From Alteromonas aestuariivivens (GTDB lineage: Bacteria > Pseudomonadota > Gammaproteobacteria > Enterobacterales > Alteromonadaceae), in NCBI RefSeq assembly GCF_003367475.1, contig NZ_QRHA01000010.1, positions 1-64,000 on the forward strand: DNA of 64,000 bases, written 5' to 3'. Below, in pieces: positions 26,226 through 33,456 of the stretch (the first letter of the stretch is position 1; each line of letters opens with the position of its first letter). The notes under the pieces were generated by a model that was not told the DNA's origin, ran no database searches, and saw nothing but the letters and a program-made list of their open reading frames with translations. A program made the position numbers and the translations under genes.

Positions 26226-26987
26226 TCAGTTTTGGGGCGGAGTTTGTGATTTGCCCAGCTGTTCCAAAAGGTGCTTCCTGTAAGCCGGATCATCCAGCCG
26301 ATCTGTTTCTATTTCCGGTCTGGCCAACAGAGCTTCCCGGGCAAGGTTTACGTTTACTTTGTGGGTAGACCAGTCGAACGACAGGATATCCGCAGGCATC
26401 AGTAAAAGCTTTTTACCGCCTGGTAGCCAGTTGTGAGTGTCCACGACCAGGGCCTTGATTTGCCAGCCGCTTTCTTCAACAAGGAAGTCGCTGATGTGGC
26501 CGATTTCACCATCCAGTGTGGCCAGGTCGTAGCCGATTATTTCACTGCAGGAACGCATGTGATTTTCAGGTTTTTGTGGCTCGGACTGTTCCCGGCTTTT
26601 ATCCAGTTCAGCGTCGACCAACTCAGTGGGATGCGCAAAATCACCCCAGGCGCCGGGGCCAATCCAGTAATACCCGTAACCAAAATATTTGAACAGCATC
26701 TCTTCATATTCCCTGGACACGGGTTTGTGTTCTTCAATGGAGGGGCTGTCCTTGAGTTCCTGCCGGGTCATGGCAACATGAACTTTGTGTTCTTCTTTGT
26801 TCAACTCGGTGATGGATATGGGAGAAAGAACTACCTTGCGGCTGAGTGGAAGCCAGGTATTGGTGTCTGCTACCAGGTAGCGCACAACGAAATCCTGATC
26901 GTCAAACAATACGTCCCTGCAACCGCCTATGTCGCCATCTGTGGCATGGATCGCACAGTGATCCAGTTGCCGGTAGGTAATCATCAT
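26226..26987 (-). CDS. PRC-barrel domain protein (two PRC barrels)
   Basis: A 253-residue protein starts at ATG 26987, with GGAGG eight bases upstream. It contains two PRC-barrel units: residues about 3-75 (HATDGDIGGCRDVLFDD, VRYLVADTNTWLPL) and 150-220 (YDLATLDGEIGHISDFLVEE, IKALVVDTHNWLPGGKKLLL). An acidic, aromatic-rich linker joins them (FGYGYYWIGPGAWG). PRC barrels occur in photosynthetic reaction centre H subunits, RimM and many stress proteins. Free-standing ones like this are often stress-induced with unknown function. It is upstream of fumC in the same transcript. Confidence 0.88.
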   Translation of the reverse strand: MMITYRQLDHCAIHATDGDIGGCRDVLFDDQDFVVRYLVADTNTWLPLSRKVVLSPISITELNKEEHKVHVAMTRQELKDSPSIEEHKPVSREYEEMLFKYFGYGYYWIGPGAWGDFAHPTELVDAELDKSREQSEPQKPENHMRSCSEIIGYDLATLDGEIGHISDFLVEESGWQIKALVVDTHNWLPGGKKLLLMPADILSFDWSTHKVNVNLAREALLARPEIETDRLDDPAYRKHLLEQLGKSQTPPQN

Positions 26988-27239
26988 ACTGCTTCCCTCC
27001 TGATACGCATTTTCACTTCGAATCATTTAACATTCGATTTCGATGCCAAATTGGCCATGACTAAAGCGTAGATGCTGAAAGGGCATTATTACCAGTTTTG
27101 CGAGCGTTTTGTGTCACCGGTATTTGGGTGGCCGGTTTTGCCAACTTTTGGCGAGTTGAAGGCTGGGTAGTTTATTTTATAAGGGGCTGATACGGGGAAC
27201 TTTTTACAAAAGCAGCTTTTGGCCGAGTTTTGTCACATG

Positions 27240-27277
27240 AAAAACAAAGCCAGCGCCCGCAGTTTCCCCTGGGCGCT
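27240..27277 (-). terminator. Intrinsic terminator of maoP
   Basis: On the minus strand AGCGCCC pairs with GGGCGCT (plus-strand positions 27252-27258 and 27271-27277), followed after a few bases by a U-rich tail (plus-strand A-rich 27241-27247). It lies just beyond the stop codon of the gene at 27291. Confidence 0.75.
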
Positions 27278-27290
27278 TGAAGCCTTGTCG

Positions 27291-27644
27291 TCATGCAACG
27301 TCGAATTCGTCGTCGAAATCGTCGTCATAATCAGACTGGTTACTTGCTGAACTGTGTAAGGTATAAAAATGTCGTTTGCCCCGGGCCAGCCTGACGTATT
27401 TTGCCCAGGCTTTTTCAACATTTGACTCTGCATCATGTTGACCACGGATAAAATCGACAAAGTGTGATTCTTCATCTGATTCGGGTTGCATTTCACCCGA
27501 CTCAAGGGCCAACAGTGTTTTACCGTACTTGGTCAGCAAATCCGCTTCACTGATACTGAAGTCGCCGGATTTACGAAAACCATAAGGAAAGTGCTGTCGG
27601 TCGATAAACGGCTTTACTGGCACGCGAATATCAGGAGCTTTCAT
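27291..27644 (-). CDS. maoP: DUF413 protein, MaoP homologue
   Basis: The 117-residue protein has the DUF413 core FIDRQHFPYGFRKSGDFSISEADLL, YGKTLLALESGEMQPESDEE and WAKYVRL. In E. coli, MaoP acts with the maoS site to organise the Ori macrodomain of the chromosome, and maoP is divergent from hdfR. Here an HdfR-like gene lies on the opposite strand at 28289, so synteny supports the assignment. The C-terminal tail is an Asp-rich extension (DYDDDFDDEFDVA) and may be lineage-specific. The start at 27644 has only a weak GAGAA upstream, inside a dyad (27651-27678). Confidence 0.87.
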   Translation of the reverse strand: MKAPDIRVPVKPFIDRQHFPYGFRKSGDFSISEADLLTKYGKTLLALESGEMQPESDEESHFVDFIRGQHDAESNVEKAWAKYVRLARGKRHFYTLHSSASNQSDYDDDFDDEFDVA

Positions 27645-27962
27645 GGTAGTTCTCGTGTAAGTGGTGATTTCCACGAGACTTTTATGATATATCCGGAAAA
27701 AAATGAAACAAAAACTTTTTACCCTATCCATAAAAAATTTTTTTGCATGGTGTCTGCCCTGCGTCCAAATTTTGACACTCAGTTTGATGCACTAAATTCT
27801 TGCCAGAATGTCTGATATTCACGGGTTGGAGCAGAGTTTTTAACTGGATACGTGCGCTGTAAAAAAATGTTGAATTTTTTGTCGTAACGATAATTAAATT
27901 TCATTTCCTATTTTTCACGCCAGACTAAAAAATGCCAGTGAGGCAACAACCATGAGAAAACA
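27645..27962. other. maoP upstream region with a dyad over the ribosome-binding site
   Basis: This 318-base region holds the maoP promoter side and the start of the small plus-strand transcript. TCTCGTG (27651-27657) and CACGAGA (27672-27678) form a perfect 7-base inverted repeat, with GTGG/CCAC inside as an alternative. It covers the maoP Shine-Dalgarno area. The middle is AT-rich. No other gene is supported. Confidence 0.5.
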
Positions 27963-28136
27963 ATGAGTAAAGACTATCGTTACCAACACCAGGATGAATG
28001 GGACTCGGTAGATGAAGATTCCAACGACAGCGGTAAAAAAGGGCGCAGTCGTCGTAATCCTGAAACAAAAACAAAACAGCAGAGAGATCTGCAAAGACGC
28101 GAAAAACAGCGCAGGCTGCATCAGGAAAGCTTCTAG
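27963..28136 (+). CDS. Small highly charged hypothetical protein (57 residues)
   Basis: ATG 27963 to TAG 28136 encodes 57 residues, very rich in Lys, Arg, Asp, Glu and Gln (YRYQHQDEWDSVDED, then a basic tail RRNPETKTKQQRDLQRR). No Cys and no membrane helix are present. It may bind nucleic acid or be disordered. I do not recognise a family. Two things support it: a strong intrinsic terminator starts 34 bases after the stop, and a four-codon frame (ATG 27952, GAGG upstream) ends in an ATGA overlap with its start. It lies between maoP and hdfR. Confidence 0.6.
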   Translation: MSKDYRYQHQDEWDSVDEDSNDSGKKGRSRRNPETKTKQQRDLQRREKQRRLHQESF

Positions 28137-28169
28137 CCAGGGTTAGAGCGTTTTCCTTCGCATCAAAGT

Positions 28170-28227
28170 CACAGGGTTGCCAAATGGCTCCGCCTACTGG
28201 TTTGGAGCCAGCACCCTGTGCTTTTTT
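28170..28227 (+). terminator. Strong intrinsic terminator after the small charged gene
   Basis: CACAGGGT (28170-28177) pairs with ACCCTGTG (28213-28220), and TGGCTCC (28185-28191) pairs with GGAGCCA (28204-28210). The T-run at 28222-28227 follows. It closes a plus-strand transcript before hdfR. Confidence 0.85.
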
Positions 28228-28288
28228 GTTTACACAGGCGTTATTCTGTGACAGCGTTACCCCATTGTAGTGTTGCGTTGAAACAAGC

Positions 28289-29131
28289 ATGGATACCCGC
28301 TTCCTAACCACATTCATTGAAGTGGTCAATACCCGACATTTTGGTAAGGCCGCAGAAAACCTCTATCTCACCCAATCCGCCGTTAGCGCGCGAATAAAGT
28401 TACTTGAAGAGTACTTTCAGACCACACTGTTTATTCGACACCGCAATAGTATTCAGTTGACTCCGGCGGGGGAAAAGCTATTGCCCTATGCGCGTCAGCT
28501 TTGTCAGACGCTCAACCAGGCCAAGCAGGAACTTCAGGCTCAGTCTGCGGAATATCTGGTCTGTGGCGCGACTCAGTTATCAGCGGAGGTCAGCCTTTCC
28601 GGCGTTCTGGGACATTTGCACTCTAATTTTCCCCAGTGGTCGGTCAAGGCTGAGGTGTTGTCGATGGACAATTTGTCCAGACAACTGCACGAACGTGTGA
28701 TTGATTTGGCATTCTCTACCGAGCCGCTCAAATCGGAAGAGGTGGTCAGCCAGGAATTGCGCAGGTTGACGCTTGGTGTTTATTGCGTGAACCTGCCGTT
28801 TGAGCAGGTGGACGCAAAACAGTTTGTATCGGTGGATTGGGGAAGCAAAGCCAAAGACGCGCTGTTGGCTCAGTATCCGCAGTTACGTGATGCAAAATTG
28901 CGCACCAACTCACTGCACCTGGCACTGGCAACTCTGAGAACCGAGGGCGGCTTCGCTGTTCTGCCAGTGGAGGAAGACATGAGCGCACAGTTGGGAATGG
29001 AAGTCAGGCTTGTTGCTCCCCTTCACGATGTAAAACTTCAGATTTACCTCAACACCATGAAAGCGGTGCGCCGTATGGGCCTCAAGGAGGTCATAGACAG
29101 TTTTTCCTGGCCGGATGGAATCTTTTTTTGA
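28289..29131 (+). CDS. hdfR: LysR-family regulator HdfR
   Basis: The 280-residue protein starts MDTRFLTTFIEVVNTRHFGKAAENLYLTQ and continues with RHRNSIQLTPAGEKLLPYA. From memory this matches the HdfR DNA-binding domain closely. The effector domain is more diverged (QLHERVIDLAFSTEP). In E. coli, HdfR represses flhDC (flagella) and is divergent from maoP. The same arrangement is kept here with a small gene inserted between them. The functional target in this organism is not visible. Confidence 0.87.
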   Translation: MDTRFLTTFIEVVNTRHFGKAAENLYLTQSAVSARIKLLEEYFQTTLFIRHRNSIQLTPAGEKLLPYARQLCQTLNQAKQELQAQSAEYLVCGATQLSAEVSLSGVLGHLHSNFPQWSVKAEVLSMDNLSRQLHERVIDLAFSTEPLKSEEVVSQELRRLTLGVYCVNLPFEQVDAKQFVSVDWGSKAKDALLAQYPQLRDAKLRTNSLHLALATLRTEGGFAVLPVEEDMSAQLGMEVRLVAPLHDVKLQIYLNTMKAVRRMGLKEVIDSFSWPDGIFF

Positions 29132-29326
29132 ATTCTTGCGTACAATGATGTGCTATCCGTTCAGATAGAACTGGTTAATGGCGGGGACCCTGTTAACATT
29201 AAAGCTAAGAATACATGGTAGTGCATCACGGTTGTGCGGTGCTGGGTTGTCGAGTTAATCCGGCTCGGATCTGCGCAGAACGCAATGGTGTATTGCCGTT
29301 TCTGATTTTTTTAAAAGGCCGTTGCA

Positions 29327-29689
29327 ATGACTTCCATATCTCACCCATTACTCGCGGTTTCACCGCAAAACAGAGCGCAGCAAACTGTCGAGATGATCGC
29401 GTCTGGCGCACAGATCTGGATCCTCACAGACAACGATGGCTGCGTTATGCTGACGTCGGAAGATGAGGACGGTGTACCCGTCTGGCCGGATGAGGCATTA
29501 GCCAGGTTGTGGGCTACTGATGACTGGGCGGACTGTCAACCTATGGCGATCTCCCTGGATAAGTGGATGTCTAAATGGACTCCCGGTCTGATGCAGGATG
29601 CTTTGGTCATTATGGTTTGCCCTGTTCCCGGGGAAGAGGGCGAAGTTATGGCACCTGAAGATTTTGCCGCAGCATTGCAAAAGGCCTGA
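29327..29689 (+). CDS. DUF2750 domain protein
   Basis: This is a 120-residue cytosolic protein. It matches the DUF2750 pattern of IWILTDNDGCVML, GVPVWPDEALARLW and ISLDKWMSKWTPGLMQDALVIMVCPVPGEEG. The function is unknown. The family is common in gammaproteobacteria and sometimes linked to immunity-like or regulatory roles, which is not shown here. A DUF2789 gene follows 64 bases downstream on the same strand. Confidence 0.85.
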   Translation: MTSISHPLLAVSPQNRAQQTVEMIASGAQIWILTDNDGCVMLTSEDEDGVPVWPDEALARLWATDDWADCQPMAISLDKWMSKWTPGLMQDALVIMVCPVPGEEGEVMAPEDFAAALQKA

Positions 29690-29753
29690 AGCGATCGCGG
29701 GGCTGCAGGGACGTGATCAACTACCAATACGCTGCTAAGGGGGCGCTCCCAAA

Positions 29754-29984
29754 ATGTTTACCCAACAACCTACAATGCAGGAATTGTTCGTTCAGCTTGG
29801 TCTGGACTCTTCGCAGGATGCTATCCAGGCTTTCATCGATAAGCACAAAGGCATGAGCGGTCACATCGAGGAAGCCCCGTTCTGGACCCAGGCGCAGGCC
29901 GAATTCATTAAAGGCGCCCTGGCAGAAGACGCGGAATGGGCGGAGGTTATTGACCAGCTCAACGCTGAGTTACATCACCAGTAA
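29754..29984 (+). CDS. DUF2789 family protein
   Basis: This 76-residue protein starts MFTQQPTMQELFVQLGLDSS and contains FIDKHKGMSGHIEEAPFWTQAQAEFIKGALAEDAEW, the full DUF2789 pattern. It is predicted to be helical and cytosolic. The function is unknown. It probably shares a transcript with the DUF2750 gene upstream. Confidence 0.88.
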   Translation: MFTQQPTMQELFVQLGLDSSQDAIQAFIDKHKGMSGHIEEAPFWTQAQAEFIKGALAEDAEWAEVIDQLNAELHHQ

Positions 29985-30102
29985 CATTGCGGCCGGGCGT
30001 GCTGGCTTCTTCAACTCCCGGCAACGTAAATGTTTTTAACCCTGATTTAATGATTTTGGTGCTCCTTCCGGAGACCGCCCCTGAATTGACGGTATCCCGG
30101 CG

Positions 30103-30783
30103 TCAGTGGTTTTTGCGCTCCAGAATTTCCAGGCGGGCAGTCAACTCACACACTTGGGTAGAAAGTTGTTCCACTTTGTTTAGCAAGTGATTGAGTTGCG
30201 TATCTTCCTCAGGTGCCTGGATATGCTGTTCGCTATCGGTGCTACTGATGTTCACGGCAGATCTGACGCTGTTAAATTCGGTGAAAAGATGTGCGTATCG
30301 TGCTTCCCGCTTGCCGGGCTCTCTGGGTAACTGCTCCACTAACGGGTCAGGCTGATAGGCCTGCAAACTCGCCAGGGAACTTTCAACATCGGCCATGTCT
30401 GAGAATCTTGCCATTCTCTGGCATCGCCCGCGCAATTCCCCGGGTGTCTGTGGGCCCCGCAACAACAACTCGGTCATGATGGCGGTTTGCTGTTCAGTGA
30501 GTTTGAGTTCACCAAACTCCGTATTGCAAAATCGCTGGGTGATTTTATCTACCCGGCTGCCAAATCCGGTTGAAACCTGAATGAGCCGTTTGGTGTTCAG
30601 CGCTGCCAAAATGGTTTTGACTTCCTCTTCGGTTAAATTCATTAGCGGAGCGCGATTGCTTTTTTGATTGCAGCCGTTGGTTAAGGCGTTAATGGTGAGC
30701 GGGTATTGTTCCGGTGTTGTAATAGACTTTTCCAACAAAACGCCAATCACTCGGCATTCTTTGTCTGTAAGGGTTATTGCCAT
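30103..30783 (-). CDS. yceH: YceH-family (UPF0502/DUF480) protein
   Basis: The 226-residue protein matches the YceH family: LTDKECRVIGVLLEKSITTPEQYPLTINALTNGCNQKSNR at the N-terminus, then LTEQQTAIMTELLLRGPQTPGELRGRC and LPREPGKREARYAHLF. It has two winged-helix domains followed by a C-terminal coiled coil (about 195-224, LLNKVEQLSTQVCELTARLEIL). The role is unknown and DNA binding is plausible. It is divergent from the RNase J-like gene. Confidence 0.93.
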   Translation of the reverse strand: MAITLTDKECRVIGVLLEKSITTPEQYPLTINALTNGCNQKSNRAPLMNLTEEEVKTILAALNTKRLIQVSTGFGSRVDKITQRFCNTEFGELKLTEQQTAIMTELLLRGPQTPGELRGRCQRMARFSDMADVESSLASLQAYQPDPLVEQLPREPGKREARYAHLFTEFNSVRSAVNISSTDSEQHIQAPEEDTQLNHLLNKVEQLSTQVCELTARLEILERKNH

Positions 30784-31109
30784 TGCTAACGGGTCCTCTT
30801 TTGGACGTTTTCAGCCTGATATCAAGATTTGAAGGTTTTGATCATAAAACGATTTTAATTGTCTGCCTGCTGCTGGATTGCCCATAAAAACCAAATAACC
30901 ATGCAGAGCAGGTAGTGTGCTCAACGCTATTGTAGTCAATTGGCTTGCATTCTTTTAGCCTTTATTTTCCGAATCCATTGGGAAAAATCGCAGTTCTGAC
31001 ATCTGTTTGGGTTCGGTATACTGACGATGGTGGCCGGAGCGTTGCTTTATCTGAAGCAGCTTCGGCCTGGTGTGGAGATAGCTCCGAAATATTACCTGAG
31101 GAGGTTAGC
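30784..31109. other. Divergent upstream region of yceH and the RNase J-like gene
   Basis: About 326 bases. A plus-strand frame is open from TTG 30945, but it is unlikely to be translated (see the RNase J entry). CTGACA (30996-31001) and TATACT (31017-31022) resemble a sigma-70 promoter with a short 15-base spacer. A perfect AGGAGG is at 31099-31104. Confidence 0.45.
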
Positions 31110-32495
31110 ATTAATTCATTGATCCCTTCTGGTCAGGATCTCTGGTTTCTGCCATTGGGAGGTACCGGTGAAATTGGCATGAATCTCAACCTGTATGGCC
31201 ACGATGGTAAATGGCTGATGGTTGACTGTGGAGTTTCATTCGACGAACCCCTGATCCCGGCTTACAGGGGCGGATCCTGTGGAGCACAGAAATTCCGGGT
31301 AGTGGCGCCGGACCCTCAGTTTATTGTGCAGCACAAGGAGCGGCTGGCTGGGCTGGTTATTACACACGCTCATGAAGATCACGTTGGTGCCGTGCCTTAT
31401 TTGTGGCGAAAGTTGGGGTGCCCGGTTTATACAACACCTTTTACCGCGGAGGTTCTGCGTCGCAAATTGGCAAGGGAAGGGCTGGCAGGACGAATTCCCA
31501 TTGTAGAAGTTAGGGAAGGTGCGAACCTGAAAATCGGGCCGTTTGCCGTGCAGTGGCTGGCTATCACTCATTCTTTGCCTGAACCCTTCGCGCTGTTTAT
31601 ACAGACGTCTGCCGGAAATGTGTTACATACGGCAGACTGGAAGATTGATGCTCAGCCAATTACCGGAAAAGGGTTTAACCCCTCAACCTACAAGCAGCTG
31701 GCAAATCAATCGGTGCTGGCACTGGTGGGGGACTCCACCAATGCCACCAAATCCGGTTTTTCGGTGTCTGAGCGCACCTGTTATGACGGTTTGCTGGCAA
31801 CCATTAAGCCATTGTCCGGGCGAGTGGTTGTTGGCTGTTTTGGCAGTAACATTGCCCGGCTCATCTCCCTTGCCCGTATTGCCCATGAGACAGGCAGATA
31901 TTTAGCCCTGTTTGGTCGGGCACTGCAAAATATGTATTCCATAGCCAGGCAGCAATTGCTCTGGCCGACAGAGCTGGCAGTGATTGATGCTGCCCACATC
32001 GGGTATTTACTCCCCCGGGAAGTTCTTGTCGTAGCCACAGGCAGCCAGGGAGAGTCACGCGCAGCACTTCATCGCTTATCAATGGATGCGCATCCGAACC
32101 TGGAATTGGAAAAAGGGGATACAGTGGTGTTCAGCAGTATTGTTATACCCGGTAATGAAAAGGCGGTGGAGGCGTTGAAAGAAAGATTCGGGAAAAAGCA
32201 GATTGAGGTTATTCACAGTGAATCCTGGCATTTGCCCATTCACGCCAGTGGTCACCCTTGTGCGGAAGAGCTCAAACTGATGTATTCGTGGGTCAGGCCA
32301 AAGATTGCCATACCGGTGCACGGAGAGGCGGAACACCTGGCGGCTCATGCTCAAATTGCAAAAGCCTCTGGGGTAAAGAGGCATTTCATCGGTCAAAACG
32401 GTGATTTGTATCGTCTGGCTCCACAGGCAGGCATCCGCCGGCAACAGGTAAAAGTCGGGCGCTTGCCGGTTCAGCAGGGCTCCAGGGATAATTAG
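31110..32495 (+). CDS. Ribonuclease J-like metallo-beta-lactamase fold RNase
   Basis: The conserved protein (about 460 residues) has the MBL core LPLGGTGEIGMNLNLYGHDGKW, the zinc site HAHEDH (VITHAHEDHVGAVPYL), HTADWKID, GDSTN and the C-terminal beta-CASP blocks (GSQGESRAAL; HASGHP; PVHGEAEH). Proteobacterial RNase J-like enzymes of this type act on RNA 5' ends or internally. The start is unclear. A frame reaches back to TTG 30945, but family members begin just before DLWFLPLGG. A perfect AGGAGG (31099-31104) is five bases from ATT 31110 and 14 bases from TTG 31119. I mark 31110, and either could be right. Confidence 0.85.
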   Translation: MNSLIPSGQDLWFLPLGGTGEIGMNLNLYGHDGKWLMVDCGVSFDEPLIPAYRGGSCGAQKFRVVAPDPQFIVQHKERLAGLVITHAHEDHVGAVPYLWRKLGCPVYTTPFTAEVLRRKLAREGLAGRIPIVEVREGANLKIGPFAVQWLAITHSLPEPFALFIQTSAGNVLHTADWKIDAQPITGKGFNPSTYKQLANQSVLALVGDSTNATKSGFSVSERTCYDGLLATIKPLSGRVVVGCFGSNIARLISLARIAHETGRYLALFGRALQNMYSIARQQLLWPTELAVIDAAHIGYLLPREVLVVATGSQGESRAALHRLSMDAHPNLELEKGDTVVFSSIVIPGNEKAVEALKERFGKKQIEVIHSESWHLPIHASGHPCAEELKLMYSWVRPKIAIPVHGEAEHLAAHAQIAKASGVKRHFIGQNGDLYRLAPQAGIRRQQVKVGRLPVQQGSRDN

Positions 32496-32498
32496 CTT

Positions 32499-32519
32499 GT
32501 TAATTTGTTGTAAATTAAC
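32499..32519 (+). terminator. AT-rich perfect hairpin after the RNase J-like gene
   Basis: GTTAATTT (32499-32506) and AAATTAAC (32512-32519) pair perfectly around a 5-base loop, 4 bases after the stop codon. TCTTTG follows, so termination would be weak. It might instead be an operator for the downstream peptide gene. Confidence 0.4.
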
Positions 32520-32628
32520 TCTTTGAAAATAAAGGTTAAAGGAATTTTTTTTCGGTCGATAAGCTAGTAGCACGCTGAATAAAAAAGGTTTTAGCAGCGG
32601 ATTTCACAATAAAGCTTGGAGATTAGAA

Positions 32629-32820
32629 ATGAAAAAAATCGTAAAAATTGCAGTCGTCTCTTTTGTTGGGTTACTATCTGGAACAGCAGTCGCGCAAATG
32701 TCAGAACAGTCCGCGCCTGGCTTTGTTGATGAAGTCTGTAATTCTGCACCGCTGTTGTGTGGTGTTTCAACGCAGGGAAATGGCAGTGGTGGTATGCCTC
32801 GGCTACCAGGTACCAAATAA
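32629..32820 (+). CDS. Small secreted peptide with two cysteines
   Basis: A 63-residue peptide starts at ATG 32629, with GGAG eight bases upstream. Residues 1-22 form a clear Sec signal (MKKIVKIAVV...GTAVAQ, AxA cleavage). The mature part of about 41 residues has two Cys (in DEVCNSA and LLCGVS), a Gly/Ser-rich segment (GNGSGG) and the tail PRLPGTK. I do not recognise it. It is followed after 9 bases by a membrane protein gene that has no ribosome-binding site, which suggests translational coupling, and then by a periplasmic-sensor GGDEF/EAL gene. It may be a signal or effector peptide, which is inference. Confidence 0.75.
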   Translation: MKKIVKIAVVSFVGLLSGTAVAQMSEQSAPGFVDEVCNSAPLLCGVSTQGNGSGGMPRLPGTK

Positions 32821-32829
32821 CAATAATAA

Positions 32830-33342
32830 ATGAATGAATTTTTGCTTCTAGTTCGTCCAGAAATGCTGCTGTATCTGGTAGCGTTTCTGGCCTACATTTT
32901 CAGTGTTCGCACCATAACACCTTTTTCTTTTGTTATCGTGGGCGTCATGTTTCTGGAAGTCCTGCATCAGGGGCTCACCCTTTTTCTGAACAGCAGTATG
33001 AAGACCGAGGACCACGTTACCCAGGTTTTGGTATTCCATGCCTGGTACATCGGTTTTGCGCTTACCGATTTTATATTCGTCTCGCTTATCTATCTGTTAA
33101 GTCGCTGGCTCAACGTAAACCTGGGGCTAACCTGTCAACTGATAGCCGCAGCCTTTTTAATCCTGGGGTGTTTACAAATCGTGGGTTACGTAGACGGGTT
33201 GTTTTTTGATGGCACGGATTGGGTAGCGTTTATTTACACAAATTCAATACCGGTTATTAATTATCTGATTTTTATCATTTTAATGGGACATGTTGTTGTG
33301 ACTGCGCTCAGGAGCAGTGTGCGATATTGGCGTACCTCTTAA
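32830..33342 (+). CDS. Hypothetical polytopic membrane protein
   Basis: This 170-residue protein has about five membrane helices (LLYLVAFLAYIFSV, FVIVGVMFLEVLHQGLTLF, WYIGFALTDFIFVSLIYLL, LIAAAFLILGCLQIVGY, INYLIFIILMGHVVVTAL). I do not recognise the family. There is no Shine-Dalgarno sequence before ATG 32830. It starts 9 bases after the stop of the peptide gene, so coupled translation is likely. It could process, export or sense the peptide, which is inference from position. Confidence 0.75.
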   Translation: MNEFLLLVRPEMLLYLVAFLAYIFSVRTITPFSFVIVGVMFLEVLHQGLTLFLNSSMKTEDHVTQVLVFHAWYIGFALTDFIFVSLIYLLSRWLNVNLGLTCQLIAAAFLILGCLQIVGYVDGLFFDGTDWVAFIYTNSIPVINYLIFIILMGHVVVTALRSSVRYWRTS

Positions 33343-33456
33343 CATCCTTTACAAAAATGTGCGTTTTCACTTCACAATACGCTATAGTGTAGTTTCGGTG
33401 ATGTTTCGCCCGAATATGCAATCAGGAAGTGTGGTTTGACGAAAAGGGAATACGCA

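Noticed and set aside
25214-26368. Long plus-strand frame of 384 codons
   Set aside because: It is antisense to fumC and the PRC-barrel gene, whose protein families are clear. The frame is a shadow of their codon pattern.
29215-29466. 83-codon plus-strand frame before and over the DUF2750 gene
   Set aside because: It overlaps the DUF2750 start in another frame, and only the DUF2750 frame gives a recognisable family.
29992-30022. GCCGGG/CCCGGC hairpin after the DUF2789 gene as a terminator
   Set aside because: The loop is 19 bases and the U-run is 10 bases away, so it is possible but not supported well enough.
30945-31109. N-terminal extension of the RNase J-like gene from TTG 30945
   Set aside because: Family members start just before DLWFLPLGG, the extension has no ribosome-binding site, and a promoter-like element and AGGAGG lie inside it.
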